DNA of 64,000 nt from Lycocorax pyrrhopterus obiensis (GCA_014706295.1 JACSVZ010000041.1:806001-870000); one strand, 5' to 3'; positions 20,801 to 32,730 are shown, counted from the first letter of the stretch. Notes: generated from the letters alone by a model not told the origin. Program-made: numbers and translations.

Positions 20801-22290
20801 CAGCCTGCTTGGGAGTGTTTCCAGCGTGGCTGATAAGACAAAAGCGGGCGTTAAAGTCCTGCAGCTCCCAACGCTCCTGGAGAGGACACAGGGGCCAGCG
20901 AGGCCGGCAGAGAGGGGTGGGGTGGCTGTGACCTGTGCCACAGTGGCTGTGCCATGGGCCCGTGCAGCAGCGAGTGCCCACGCTGCCCACCCCGCTGGCA
21001 AACACACTCTGCCCAATTTAGGGGCGCTGGGATGCGCCCAGCCAGGATCCACCACAGCTTCCACGGACAAACCTCGCACACAGAGACACTCGTGGCTTGA
21101 GGGATGAGATCCATCCCTACCTCTGCACAAAGAACCACAAACCTCATTATGGGTCATAAATTACCTCATCTCCTGCATCCCGACCCCTGCACAGCGCTTG
21201 ACCTGCAACCTCCTGCTGCATCCCCACGGCTGGAAATGTCACGGGGCCCCTTCCTCCTCCTTTCCCAGCTGCTTGTTGGGAGACTCCCACTGCCACCTTT
21301 TGTTTGCCCTGGGACACAGACCGTGCTTATTTACAGCGTGGGGAGGCTGGGGAGCAGCAGAGGCTCACATCCAGCCTGAGGTGGGCAAAGAACACTAATT
21401 TAATAGTTCCTAATTAAAGGTTAACCAAGGGGATGAGGAAGAAGCCAGCAGCGCTGGCGGGAGGGGCAGAGAGCCCCAGAGCTGGTGGATTTTCCGGAGG
21501 AGGTTGAGGGGAAGGAGGAGCCCTTTGCTCCTGCTCTGGGATGGGTCAGTGTGGGCACACAGGAGCAGGGCACACGCTGCTTTGGAGCACCCTCTGCAGA
21601 GGGGTGGGAACGAACCTCTGGCACACTCCCATCTTGTTCCATGCCCTGTATCCCTTAAAAAAAATAATATATGGCAATATAATAAGGTAACAACCTGATT
21701 CCAGTGTCTTCCAGAGGGTTTAGAAGCATCCCCTTGTCTTGATGAGTGGAGCAAGACCGACCGTCAGTGAGTGCCTGGCCTGCGCTTCCTTCCCCAGGGA
21801 GGCTCCTGAGAAATCCCTCCCTGGACTGGAACTCGGCTGTCGCTCCCATCCAGGGAATTATCTGGGCTGCTGTGTGGAACCGTCGGGGCTCAGGAACCTT
21901 CGCTCTGGCTCCAAAGCTCCGGCAGATCCCGGGAGCTCCCGGGGGAGAGCACGGCCTTCTCCAGCAGCTCGGGCTGCAGAGCTCCTGGCCAGTGAGCGAG
22001 TTATAATTACAGCCTGACTTTAATGGAGATTTTCTCTCTTCGGTGCTTGTGATTTTTATGGCTCTTTGGAGCTGGCTCTCGAGCCCTGCTCTTATCTCTG
22101 CGCTCGCTCGGCTGAGCTGGCTGTGGCTGCAGGAGCATGGCACCGTCCTACATTAACCAGGCACTTCGGGGGCTTTGCCTGGCTTTGGCCACTCTCCTGA
22201 CATCCTTTCCACCATGGTCCCGCTCATGCCTCCTGTGCTTTGCTTCTCAGTGTCCCCAAGAGTGGAGGGGAGGTTTGCGACTCTTCTCTC
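20800..22290. other. GC-rich single-copy DNA with small AT patches
   Basis: AT-rich patches lie at 21388-21425 (TTTAATAGTTCCTAATTAAAGGTTAACC), 21655-21690 and 22000-22070. The rest has only shadow frames, such as 162 codons on the - strand at 21655-22143. Confidence 0.5.
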
Positions 22291-22650
22291 TGCACTTTTT
22301 TTTCCGGAAGAAGGCTGCAATGGAATAAATTGGAAAGTTTACTTCATGTAGCATGGAAATAAAAAAGCTCATTCAGAAAGTTAATGATTTATTTTATAGT
22401 TTCATTATCAGGGTCACATTACTCAATAGCATTTCAAACATGTCATTTGTACAAACTATGGTAATTAAAATTTATAACGTACTTCATCAGCGGCATATGA
22501 ATCTTTTAGCCAGCACTCTGCTGTCATATAAACAGTGTAATTTCAGCTGCAATTCACCCTTTATTGGCTCTCATTTGTGATTTAACAGCCATCAATGACT
22601 GTGCTATAAAGAATAAATTAACCATCCGTAAACCTTATGATGACAGGGAC
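22290..22650. promoter_or_regulatory. Long AT-rich island, strong CNE candidate
   Basis: About 360 bp of single-copy sequence with GTTAATGATTTATTTTATAG, GGTAATTAAAATTTATAACG, GAATAAATTAACC, CATATAAAC and the palindrome TTTGTACAAA (22446-22455). CGTACTT and AGCGGC keep CpGs. No repeat match is recognised. Confidence 0.5.
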
Positions 22651-23275
22651 AGTCAAACAGCCTCAAACTGCTCCGCCAGGCCCTGCTTGGCCAACAGGGA
22701 CCAGACCCAGAGGTGCTGCTGCGAAGGCACAACTGCTCCTGTCACCAGCAGGGTGCTCGGCACCACACACTCGGCACCACGAGCTCCCCAAGTGCCCCGA
22801 AATGGAGGATTTTTGGCCACCGCCTGCAGGGCCCAGCCAGAGGATCCCTTCCCTCCTGGAGGGAGGAGTTTCAGCCACCAACAGCTCTGAAATCCCTTCC
22901 TGTGCGCCTCGCCCACCAGAGATCTGTTCACAGGATCCCTTCAGCCGCATCCTCGCTGTGACCCCGCACTCCCCGCACCTTCCCCGGCCCTGCAGCATCT
23001 CCCAGGGCCACCAGATCCTCATCCAGCACCTGGGAGGTCGAGGAGGAGACCTCTGTCCACACCTCTGCCACCCTTGTCCCCACGGCCAGCCCCTGCTGCT
23101 GCTGCCAGCCCAGCACAGGCAAGGGAGGGCAAGGGGCCGATGGCCAAAGCCAACCCCGGCACTTCCAGCCTGGGAAGCCGCACGGATCCCAGAGCAGATT
23201 CCTTAATGGGGGCTCCTCGCAGCCGACAATTATCCAACAGCTTATTTGTGCCCACGGTTGGCAGAGGGAGCAATA
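22650..23275. other. GC-rich single-copy DNA
   Basis: Frames of 189 codons (+) and 164 (-) overlap without domains. Nothing else is seen. Confidence 0.5.
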
Positions 23276-23540
23276 GGATTTAATGGGATCCCTCCCGTGC
23301 TCCGAGCTGACACTGTGCAAAGCTAATAAATGATATGGATTGGATTTGTTACTGAGACATCTCCAAGGAGCCTGGGTCATACAGGCCAATAAAATTGGCC
23401 TCATAAATTTACCCTGACACACAGGATTACTCCAGCATTGCTGAGGTCACCTTCTCACACTGATTTATTGCCAGCCCATGGGTTAATAATACTGTTTACG
23501 GGGTTGTTGTTTTCCCCTACACGTAGCAGATATTAATCAG
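23275..23540. promoter_or_regulatory. AT-rich island with back-to-back CCAAT boxes
   Basis: GGCCAAT (23384-23390) and ATTGGCC (23394-23400) form a perfect inverted pair around AAA, that is, two opposed NF-Y-type CCAAT words. Flanks hold GCTAATAAATG, GATTTATTGCC and GGTTAATAATACTG. Candidate regulatory element. Confidence 0.42.
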
Positions 23541-23674
23541 CGCCTTCCTGCCTTTGCGGCGCTCCGGGGGCGGGCGCAGCGCGGGCTGAGGACGGGCTGG
23601 GGAGGGCCTGCCTGATTTATTTCTGAGCCAGGACTTTTTGTGTTTAAAAAAATCTTCTGGAAGGCCTCTGCAGG

Positions 23675-23793
23675 AGGAGGGAAATTCTCCCCCGTGAGGT
23701 GAGGCCCTGGCTGCCCAGAGGAGCTGTGGCTGCCCCATCCTTGGGAGTGTCCAAGGCCAGGTTGGATGAGACTTGGAGCTGCTGGAAGGTTTA
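23675..23793 (+). repeat. CR1 LINE fragment, sense
   Basis: Matches the avian CR1 region that ends ORF2 and enters the 3' end: AAATTCT, GTGAGG, GCCCTGG, CTGCCCAGAGGAGCTGTGG, TGCCCCATCC, TCCAAGGCCAGGTTGGATG. Truncated at both ends; the terminal short repeats of CR1 are missing. Confidence 0.85.
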
Positions 23794-23857
23794 AAATCTT
23801 TTCAGCTGGTGCTTAAAGCCCTGGGGCAAGAACTGCAGCAGGAAGGTGGGGCAGGGC

Positions 23858-23914
23858 TGTGTCTGTGTCGTGTCTGTGTCTGTGTCTGTGTCTGTGTCTG
23901 TGTCTGTGTCTGTG
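23858..23914. repeat. Hexanucleotide (TGTGTC)n microsatellite
   Basis: About nine TGTGTC units, with one shortened unit (GTGTCGTGTC) near the left end. Confidence 0.95.
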
Positions 23915-24049
23915 GCTGTCCTGCCCCTCTGCCCCTGCTCGGGGGTGTTTTTGGAAGTGCTCCCTGTCCCCGAGCAGCACCGTGTGTTTCCCACCCTGCA
24001 GCCAAGCCCAGCCTCGCTCCTGCTGCTCCGCATTATTTTCATCCCGCCC

Positions 24050-24560
24050 TAATTGGAGGGGACAGGTGAGATGTGCTTCAAAACACTGTAATCATATTTT
24101 AAATGGAAATGAAATGTGTGAATTAAATGTAAATTACAGCAGAATGGAAGGACAATCACTATTAGTTAAGGTCTGACACTTATTTTTGCAGACCTTTCCT
24201 AAATGCCACAACTTGTTTCTCCTCACTTGTGACGAGGACTTGTAATTCCATGGCAGCTGCTCCTGCAGCCGGCGGGCGCTGGGTGCCGAGGGGGGGCCTG
24301 TGGATTTTAAATAGCTCTGGACTGCTTGGTGGCTCTGGGAAATTACAAAGCAGCACTGATATTTTTATTCTGGATCCACAAAAAAAAAAACCCTTGGTGT
24401 TTTCCCCCTGAAAAGGTGAGGCGGTAATACAAAGGGACGTTTTTATAGAGTCAATTTATTTAAGGGTTCCCCCATTTGCTTTTATATTGGAAAAATATGT
24501 GTCCTGCCAATGAGCTGAAATTTCTTCTTTATCTTTAATCCCTACCCCACCTCCTCGAGC
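24050..24560. promoter_or_regulatory. Two AT-rich islands separated by a GC patch
   Basis: 24050-24240 holds CCTAATTGG, GTAATCATATTTTAAATGG and GAATTAAATGTAAATTACAG. 24420-24550 holds GGTAATAC and a TTTATTTAAGG word. An A-run of ten lies at 24380-24389. Single-copy. Confidence 0.38.
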
Positions 24561-25040
24561 CACTGGCTATTCCTGCAGCCTCGCTGTGCCTCGAAGCCTC
24601 CCAACAAATCTCACTGCATTTTTCACACTGGAAGCATCCACAGGCCCTCCCAGTCCTCCCCGGTGTGATAAATGTGGCACAGGGCAGAGCCCACCCCGTC
24701 CCCTGCCCTGGGAGTGCCGTGGAGGCCACAGCAGCCTCAAATCTGGGCAGGGAGATCAGAAGTGACCTTGGATCAGTGGCACAGCCAGGGGACGACCTCC
24801 CGGCCCAGGAGGAGCTCACCACAGCACTGAGACACCTCACCTGAGGTGAAAAGAGTGAGCTGTGGGAAAAAGCAGTGCTGGGGGAAGCCGGAGCCCTCGC
24901 TGGGATTCCGAGAGTTCCTCCCACGCCCCGTGTTCTGCTCATCTCCTGTGAAGACAAAACATTTGCTGTTCTCATTATCACCGGGAACTTTTCAGCTGGG
25001 AAAAAGGAGAATCCTTGTCCTGAGGAAGCCGAGAGTCAAG
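24560..25040. other. GC-rich single-copy DNA
   Basis: A 148-codon - strand frame lacks any recognised domain. No repeat is seen. Confidence 0.5.
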
Positions 25041-25500
25041 TGCTGATTTAGTCTGTTATTAATACCTGGGGCTACTTAGCAAATTTTTTATTTCCAAAGC
25101 GCTGGACAGTAAACAGTCAAGTGCAAAGGGATAGTTCTGAGACCTGAACACGTTGTCCTGCTGCTCTGATGTTCCAGGTTTCAAAGCAGAAGGATATTTG
25201 GGCTTAATTTCATGTAGTATTGCACTGGAGGAAATGTATCATTGCATGTTGGGATAATCACAACATTTCACTCTGGCTTCAGCAGTTCTTACAGAGATAC
25301 ATATATATATATAACATTGAAACAAAATGCTTTTTGAAATGGAAAAAAACCCCATGCCATTTAATTCCTAAAAGGTCAAACTCAAATGCTTTGGCCTTAT
25401 CGAAATGATTTTCTCCTTTGATTTTTCTTTCCAAATGCAATTTCATCAAAATCAGCGCATTTCCGCAAATGTTTCACCTTTGGTGAAATGGCATCTCCTG
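25040..25500. promoter_or_regulatory. AT-rich region, weak CNE candidate
   Basis: AT-rich, with a short AT dinucleotide run at 25300-25314. Words include GTCTGTTATTAATACC and TTTCATCAAAATC. Part of the AT content is simple sequence, so confidence is lower. Confidence 0.3.
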
Positions 25501-25799
25501 ACAGGGAAGTGTTTTGGGGGGAAATTTCTGACCAGCCCTGGCCGGGCACGACCCCTGGGCCACGGCTGGCCCGTGGTGCTCGCTGGTGCCCTCCCAGCAG
25601 CTCCCAGCCCCGCCGTCTCAGGGATCAGCCGTGTGTTTGATCCATGCGTTTGATCCATGTGTTCGTGTTTTCCCAGTCCCTGGCCGGGATGTGATGGAGG
25701 GGGAAATGTCTCTCATTCCTGTCAGGTGATTCACTGCCCTGGCCCTGTGCTGAATCCTCCCTCCTCCCGAGTTCGCTGGGAGGATCCAGAGCCTTCCTT

Positions 25800-26060
25800 C
25801 CTATTTTTACAAAGCTTGCAGCATTGTCAGAAAGGAAAGGGTACCATCTGGTTAGCCCTTGTTTACTGCACACCCTGCCAGTTTGAGCTTATTAATCATA
25901 TTTACCCAAGTATCTTAATTACTCCCTGTCTAGCGACTTGCCTTGCACTCAGCTGTTGACCCGCTCCCCTCCCCTCTCCCTCGCTCTTTTTTTTTTTTTT
26001 CCTCCTTCTTTTTAATTCCTTTCCATCATTAATCACAGGAGCAGCGTGGGCAGAGGAATC
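25800..26060. promoter_or_regulatory. AT-rich island ending in a T-run
   Basis: Contains GCTTATTAATCATATTTACC and CTTAATTAC, then a pyrimidine-rich stretch with 14 T (25987-26000), then CCATCATTAATCAC. Confidence 0.35.
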
Positions 26061-26400
26061 CGTGGCTTGGCGGCGTTGCTCTCACAGCCAGCGGGCTGGA
26101 GGTCACCCGCTCCTGCCAAACTTTGGAGTGTGTCCGTGGGGCCAGAGGAGGGCGAGTGGCCAGCGAGGGCAGCACGGGGGTCACTCCTGCCCTCACTGCC
26201 CCATCCACTGCCGTGCCAGCGCTGGGAACTGTCCGGATTGCTCGGGGCTGGGGCTGCCCAGGCTCCGGGGCTGCCCATGCCAGGGCTCTTTGTGCCGGGA
26301 CACGCTGGAGGGCAGGGGCTCGCACGAGCAGACACCATTAAGGATGGTAATTTGTTGATCCAGGCTCTCCCGGCGCTCCGGTGCGAGAGTGGCACCGTTT
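26060..26400. other. GC-rich single-copy DNA
   Basis: Frames are open on all strands here (98-123 codons) with no domain. Nothing else is seen. Confidence 0.45.
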
Positions 26401-26530
26401 TCTTTACGACCTCATAAAGTCACAGCCGAGAGGCCGATTTGGAAAACAAACTGCCTCAGGTTGACAGATAATTAGATACAGGGGACATATTATACGCCTT
26501 TGCATATAAATGCGCTCGGCAGCGTTGGTT
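26400..26530. promoter_or_regulatory. Short AT-rich island
   Basis: Includes GACAGATAATTAGATAC (a GATA word next to a TAATTA core) and GCATATAAATGC. Single-copy. Confidence 0.35.
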
Positions 26531-27290
26531 CATCAGAAGTTTAGGCTCCGGGAGGCGCAGGTACCCGGCTCTCCAGGATGGATGTGCTGGTGCAGCCGCC
26601 AGCCGCGGCTCCATTTTATGGCCCTTTCATCTCCCGCTCTCCGTGTGCTCTGAGCAGGTTCCGGCTCAGAGCGGGGCTACCTTGCCTTGCTTCGGTTTGG
26701 TTCGGTTTGGTTCGGTTTGGGGATTTTTTACCCCAGCAGCCTCCTGAGCTTCCTCTTCCGCACGAGCCAGGGCTTGCGTTCTGCAGCTCGGATTTCTGCT
26801 CCTGCGCTGCCGTGGGAGGAGTGGCTGAACGGGGATTCATTACTATTATTACTATTTTTGTGTTCCTATATCACGTCCAACGCTCACTCCTCCCGAGCTG
26901 AGCCCGCTGAGAGCAGCGGAGCAGTTCTGCGCTGCCACGGGCCCGGTATTTATACGGCAATTCAGCCTCCCGCGCTCCCAGCCCCCAAACCACGAGGTTT
27001 CAGATATTAAAACAAAACAAAACAGTTGGGTTTCTTTTTATGCACTTCAAGATTTAAGGTGTCAGCCAGCGCGTTGTCAAGCTCTCAGGGTTTGCTTTTC
27101 CAAGCGAAAGCCAAGATCCCTGTTCGACCACGGTTCCTGCTGGGGGTATTTTCAGAGCACAACCTCAGCTTGCAGGATCTGACCACATTTTGCACGGATA
27201 GCTGCACCCCCCTGCTCACCTGTCAGCGGTTTCCTCCCCCTCCAAATCAGACCTGCAGCTCTCTAAGATAACCTCTCCTTCCCAGCTCCC
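26530..27290. other. Mixed single-copy DNA
   Basis: Includes the small 10-bp repeat listed separately, a CATTACTATTATTACTATTTTTG patch at 26838-26861 and an AAAACAAAACAAAAC run at 27010-27023. Confidence 0.45.
26691..26720. repeat. Three exact copies of TTCGGTTTGG
   Basis: A 10-bp unit is repeated three times without change, each copy with one CpG. Confidence 0.92.
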
Positions 27291-27560
27291 CCCACATATC
27301 CCGCTATTTTGGGGGTGAGGCAGAAAATGTCAATTAAATGTCCATATTCCCAAGCAAAGCTTCACTATCAGTCCTTCTCCCCCAGAAAGGGAAAATTAAA
27401 ATGTGTGTGGGAAAGATAAAGCTGTCAGAAAAGGGAAGGGAGAAAAATCCCCAAGCCTAAACCCCCAGCAGCCCCCATGGAAGGAGGTGATATAAATAGA
27501 GTTGCTGTCACTTTGATGAATTAGATCTTTTGTTAATTAGGATACATTGATTTAAGGGTT
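27290..27560. promoter_or_regulatory. AT-rich island
   Basis: Words include GTCAATTAAATGTCC, GAAAATTAAAATG, GAATTAGATC and TTGTTAATTAGG, with AAGATAAAG. Single-copy candidate element. Confidence 0.35.
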
Positions 27561-28303
27561 GTCCAACCAGATAGGCCTCTTTCCTTCCTGTTCCCTCGCA
27601 AATCACAGCCCAGGGTGGTGGCAGCACTGCTGCCTCCTGCCTTTCCTTCTCCTCCTCTGGGGATTGTGTTTCCACTGCCGGGTGCCAGGAGGGTGCCTGG
27701 GTGAGGTGGCCAGGCTGGCACCGCTGTGCCTCGACGCCAGGGCTCCCCCAGGGCCCTGTGCCCACAGCGGGGTCACCTCTCCAGCACACACGGGCCCTGT
27801 GTGGGCAGCACCCGGCCCGGGAAGGTTTGTCCAGGCTGCAGGAACCACGGCCCCATGTGCCCAGCGTGGCCATGCCAGGGGCTCCATCCTCCCCAGCTCC
27901 ATCCCGCCTGCCCCAGCTCCATCCTCCTTGGGCTGTGGCGAGTGAAAACCACGGCTTGGGAACGGGACCCCTGCTAGCCAGGGACGGCCCACCCTGCTCT
28001 GGCCTCCTTGCAAAGGTGTCCCTGTCACTCTGGTCCCCCACAGCCGCGGGCTCCGCTGTGACGCGGACCTGTGACAGCCCCGCTCCTGCCCGCGGTCCCG
28101 CAGGACGCATCCAGGCTTTCCAGGTTTCCTCTTGTCGTCACTTGAGCACCAGCGGCGCAGGGAGAGAGGGGAGAAAAAGTGCTGTGCTGTGTGGATTATT
28201 GTGTGTTTGTCACGGGGAATGGTGTAAGCTGTAGGTACAGCATCTCCCAGCGGTGATTTATGGCCCCTGTCAGGCGGGCCCGGCGCTCTGGCCGCCGCAG
28301 CGT
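27560..28303. other. GC-rich single-copy DNA
   Basis: Lies under the longest frame of the window (- strand, 27603-28640), whose translation is Pro/Ala/Gly/Arg-rich, crosses the minisatellite below and has no domain. Confidence 0.5.
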
Positions 28304-28397
28304 GGAGGATGGATGCGGCTGGAGGATGGATGCAGCGAGCAGGGAGGATGGATGCGGCTGGAGGATGGATGCAGCGAGCAGGGAGGATGGATGCGGC
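28304..28397. repeat. Minisatellite, 39-bp unit, 2.4 copies
   Basis: Each 39-bp unit has a 17-bp half and a 22-bp half that both begin GGAGGATGGATGC. Copies at 28304-28342 and 28343-28381 are identical, and a third starts at 28382. The identity implies recent duplication. Confidence 0.95.
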
Positions 28398-28399
28398 GC

Positions 28400-29680
28400 T
28401 GTCAGCCCCCGCTCCCGCTCCGCTCCGCACACTCGCTCCCCATTTCACGCCACTGAACATAAACAATCTTTTGTAAACCTGACAGTCACACTTGCTCCTC
28501 TGGAAACGCAGCGCAGGGATGTGTGACTCGCTTTCATTGCCCCATTTCCTGGGCTGTGCAGGAGCTCTCGGGGAAGGCGGGGACGGGGAGACCCCGGAGG
28601 AGCTGAGAGATCCCGAAAAAGCCGAAGGGAAGGGAGGCACTCAGACTCAGACACCTGTCTGTCACCACCGGCTGTGACCACGCGTGACCCCGCACACGCC
28701 GCACCAGGGTTCACACACCTATTTCCCACTGCGGCTCTGACCCACAATGCGCCCTCCACAGCCAGAATTCCATTGCGCTCCAGAGCAATGCACATTTCCC
28801 ACCTCACTTATCCCTGTTCATCTCCCTCCCTCCAGCAGTAATCCAAAGTACCAGCACACGGGGAATGGGGAATGGGCTCTCATGTGCCACCAGGGGTAGC
28901 AGAAAGTCCTGCAGAACCCAGCACACCTTATGGCTGCTAACAGTAATTGGAACAATCCTGTGTGTGCAGTGCCCAAGGGCAGCGCCTCAGCTCCAAGGGA
29001 AACCGGAGCCCCGGCGGCACTGTGGGACCTGCTGGAGGCGAGAACATCTTGGCTACAACCTCTGACGTTAGGAACGGGTGAACAACAAACGACTTTCCTG
29101 TTTGGGGGCTAAAGTTACCAGCTGCTCCTAAGGTGGGAGAAAGCCAGGACAGAAAGCAAAGAGGGAGAAGCTCCCCTGTCCTCCTGGCTCCTGCTGCCCC
29201 CAGTTCCATGGGGCAGAGCTCACATGGGACAAAGCAGCTGCGGGTGCCTTGCCAGCCCTGGGCCATGCCAAGGAGCAGGGCTGCCTTGCCATGTTTCCCT
29301 GGAACAGCTGCAGGCCTGCTGGGAACATTCCCTGACACACTCCTTCCGTTCCCGTGCTGGAGCTCCCTGTCCTCCCCAGTCCTTCCCGGTGACTTTGGGA
29401 TCGGGGACGCAGCAGAGGAGGGAAATAGCTTGCAAATAGTTTGCTGTTTTCTTTTCCAGATGGTTTGTTTTGGAAGTTCCTCCATATGAGCCTGAGTGCT
29501 GAGTCTTGAACATCTGCTGAGGAGGAGCCCGCTCGGGATAAATGGGAAGAGGCTGCTGGAAGGGCACATTCGGGAGGGTCCCACTGCTCCCAGCAGGGCT
29601 CAGCCTGGTGGCACAGGTTGTCCGTGATCCTGAGGTGCCCTGCCTGGCACCCTCCACTCGGTTAAACTCCACAGCTGCAC
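28400..29680. other. Mostly GC-rich single-copy DNA
   Basis: Contains CATTGC/GCAATG as a short inverted pair (28771-28790). Shadow frames reach 215 codons (- strand, 28937-29584). No repeat family is recognised. Confidence 0.5.
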
Positions 29681-29850
29681 TTAGGGTGGCATTTGGGAAG
29701 TGTTGTAGTGTGTATCAAGGACACCTACAACTCAGGGAAATACATCCTTCAGAAAATTTATATAAACCTGAACAAGCTGATGTCTTATCCTGTGGCCTTT
29801 TCAATGGCTTTAAACCAAATTGTTTACACTGGTGAGCACGATCTAGCAGA
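29680..29850. other. Moderately AT-rich stretch
   Basis: Contains AAAATTTATATAAACC, with a mild resemblance to other islands but few core motifs. No repeat match is seen. Confidence 0.25.
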
Positions 29851-30480
29851 TATTTTGGTGACAGCGCTGCCTTCTGGCATTTGGCTGCTGGGAGTGGCTC
29901 CAGGTCAGGTTGGATGGCTGGGATTGTCCAGGCTGGAGGCCCGCGGGAAGCACGGAAAATCTGAGCAACCGGTTCAAGGGATCAGTGAGAGGAAAGAGAA
30001 CTTTCCTGGCAGGTCGCTATTTCAGTCTGTCGGCTCGGGGTGACTCGCTGCTGCCACGACCTCGTGGAGCGGCTCCGTGTTTGTGGAAGCGCTGCTGGGT
30101 TTGCCGGGCTCTCCCCGCGGAAGGGACAGACCCGCTGGGGCGGATCCGAGCCCGGAGTGAGCCTGAATCATTCATTTGCAGGTCACTGCCCCTGCTCAGC
30201 ACCGTGTCACCTCCCCAGGCTCCGAGGGGACCGGGGACCGGAGGTGTCCAACCGGGAGCTGCCGGATCCCTGTGCTGTGCCTCCTTCTGCTGGGAACGGG
30301 TCTCATTCCCCCTTTGGCCACACCACTCCCCTGCATTTCTCACCCAACACATGCCTTTAATTGCAGCTTCTGCTGAGTTTTAATCTTATTTCCCCATGCT
30401 GGAGGAAGCCTGCGCCGTCCCAGCTGGCCCTGCTTCTCCCCGTCCCACACGGTGGGAGCAGACCTATCTCCACAGGGAGA
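29850..30480. other. GC-rich single-copy DNA
   Basis: A CpG-richer patch lies at 30030-30160. A possible, very weak CR1-like phrase (GTCAGGTTGGATGG, 29907-29920) is too short to call. Confidence 0.45.
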
Positions 30481-30900
30481 ATTGATTATTTTCCCCTGCA
30501 GCTGCACTTGCTGTACACAGGAATTATGGGTCTTTCCACACCTGTGAGAGAAACATTATCCTCAGCCTTCAAGGGTGAAGCATCTTATATTTAGTTGGAC
30601 TAAATAATGATTCTTCTCTATCTTTCATATCAGGATTTAAGAGCACCCTGGAGCTACAAAGTTTATTAGAACCCATAAGAAGAACTGTACCATAAACGGG
30701 ACAACTGTGGCCATAAACCTGCACCTTGAAGTTGTAACAAATCCTGGGATGTTGAAGTAGGACACGGTCTTGTCTCAGTCAGCAGAAAGGAAAAGAAAAA
30801 AAAAGGAAAGAAAGAGAAGAAATGCAAACTTAAGCAGAAATGAGGCCTGGAAATATAGAGAGGAAGAAAGGGGAAAAAATAATAATAAAGCAAAGCGTGG
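30480..30900. promoter_or_regulatory. AT-rich stretch ending in a purine run
   Basis: 30480-30640 holds GAATTGATTATTTTCC, GGAATTATGG and ACTAAATAATGATTC. 30780-30890 is purine-rich (AAAGGAAAGAAAGAGAAG type) with AATAATAATAAAG. Regulatory value is uncertain. Confidence 0.28.
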
Positions 30901-31640
30901 TGCTTGCAGAGCCTGCTCAGCTGGAGCCCTGGGCCAGGTGCCCATGGGATGCAACTCAGATTAATGGGGAGAGAGAGAGCACCGGGAGCTGGAGGAGGAG
31001 AGGAAAGGTGAAAGGAAGGAGGTGCTGGGGGGATTTATGAGGCACGGGGGGGGTCCCTGCAGTGAGGGAGGTGATGGTGCTCACGTGGCTCAAGGCAGGT
31101 GAACGGCTCAGTCCCTCCTGTCAGCTTTGGGTGAGCCCCAGTGCCAGGAACACGGAGGAACAGCTAGAGGGGACAAATCCCAGGGACTGGTGACGGAGGT
31201 GGGGGGATGCCACTGGGCACCACTCGCTCTGGGGGGAAGATGTGGTGGACAATGGGCTCGGAGACCCCTCGTCCCCTCCGAGGGCGCAGCTCTCGGTCAC
31301 CCCGTGCCTCTTCTCTCCTGGCTCTCCTCTCTTTAACTTCTCTGCTTTATTTTACTGTCACTTATTCAGTTTGCATTTCCTTCATCGGGAGCCAAAAGCT
31401 TTTCAGCGTCTCAGCCTCGGAGCTCTCTCCACTTGCAGGCCCCGTCCCCAGCGAGGGGGGGCCGGGGTGTTTTGGTCCGTGCATTCCCTGCCTCCTGCAG
31501 CCGTCGCCGCCGCGTGATTCCGAGACGTCAAAGGACTTCTGGGATCTCATCAAGCGGGCAGGCTCCGAGCACACCGCACGCCACAGAGGCTCAGGAGCCA
31601 GCAGAGCCCTGTCCCTCCCCGCCAGCCTTCACTCTTTTGT
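30900..31640. other. GC-rich single-copy DNA
   Basis: Purine-rich at its left end. The 153-codon + frame at 31207-31668 has no recognisable domain. Confidence 0.5.
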
Positions 31641-32090
31641 CACATCGGGTTATTTTTCCTGCTGTTGAATAGATTAAATGACAGAGGGCTTTTTTTTTAG
31701 AGTAATTGAGTTTTATTTTGGAGAGGGAAAAATGGAGAGCTAAGTGGGAAAAGGAGGGAGATAGGAATAAACCACACATCTTTTTATATAGGATCCACAG
31801 TTAATTCTTAATTAGAACTGACAGATGCTTCTCCCATAATCCTATTCCCAACATGTTCTGTTTGCTTTGTTTGGCGCTGCATGATACATGGTGGCATCGT
31901 AATGACCTTTCGCAACTCCTCCTGGAAGTGTTATTGGCACTCCAATGATTTATTGCATGTTCCAGTTGATTACTGGGCCATTTGTCAACATTTTTTTTTC
32001 GCTCTCCATAAACCTGTCTCCTGTGTCACAGACATTCGCGAGCATGAAAATTTAAACAAATAAAGTGTGCGGCTTGCAGGCGGCATCTGA
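31640..32090. promoter_or_regulatory. Long AT-rich island, strong CNE candidate
   Basis: About 450 bp of single-copy sequence with GAATAGATTAAATGACAG, GAGTAATTGAG, CAGTTAATTCTTAATTAG, CCAATGATTTATTGC, GTTGATTACTGG and ATTTAAACAAATAAAG. The mixture of homeodomain, FOX and TGACAG words is typical of developmental enhancers. Confidence 0.5.
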
Positions 32091-32730
32091 CTTTGACTCC
32101 AGGCTTGCAGCACAAATCCATCCTGGCCCCAGCCAGGGCTCAGGCACCGCAGGGTGAGGGGCTCTGCCTGCAGGAGACCTGGAACACCTGGGCATTGCTT
32201 CCAGAGCTGGCTTTTAGGGAGCGCTCTCGGGTGATCCGTGCCAGTTGCTCAGTTGTTTATTGGCATTTTGGTACCGCTTACAGGAACGGGGGAAAATCAG
32301 CACTGGAATCTAACACCAAAATCATTATCCCTCAGTGAGTGCCTGAGGAGAGCCTGGGTCCTCTGCCTGGGCTGGCACCATGGGGCGAGCGGAGCCGGGG
32401 AGCAGCCGGGGGGGACAGGGAACATTCTGGATCAGGATGCAGCCAGGAGCAGGAGGAGCCTCCCGAAGGAGAGGCCTTTAGGGGCAAGGACAAAGCCAAC
32501 ACCACTCAACTCACCAACGCTCCTCCGAGCAGGCCTGTTTGGGACTGGGGGAATTCTGTCAGACCGACCAAAATTCCAGCACGAACCCGCAATTGTTCCA
32601 AGCTCTGAGAAGGAGCTGCTCTCCCCGTGCTGGTGCAGTCCTGGCCCCCGGGCACACTGGGAGGGATGGATGGATGGAAGCCCCCAGAATCACCTGCCTG
32701 GTTTAAAAATCCCGGCCCATAAGTAAACGG
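32090..32730. other. Single-copy DNA, GC-rich
   Basis: Contains a short GGATGGATGGATGG run (32664-32678). Frames are shadows. Confidence 0.45.

Noticed and set aside
26578..26901. 107-codon + frame starting shortly after an AT-rich island
   Set aside because: It includes the TTCGGTTTGG repeat and has no domain.
27603..28640. Longest open frame (345 codons, - strand)
   Set aside because: It is Pro/Ala/Gly/Arg-rich, runs through a minisatellite, overlaps + strand frames, and has no domain, signal peptide or splice context.
29900..29945. CR1 fragment (GTCAGGTTGGATGG phrase)
   Set aside because: Only about 14 bases match and the neighbouring CR1 phrases are missing.
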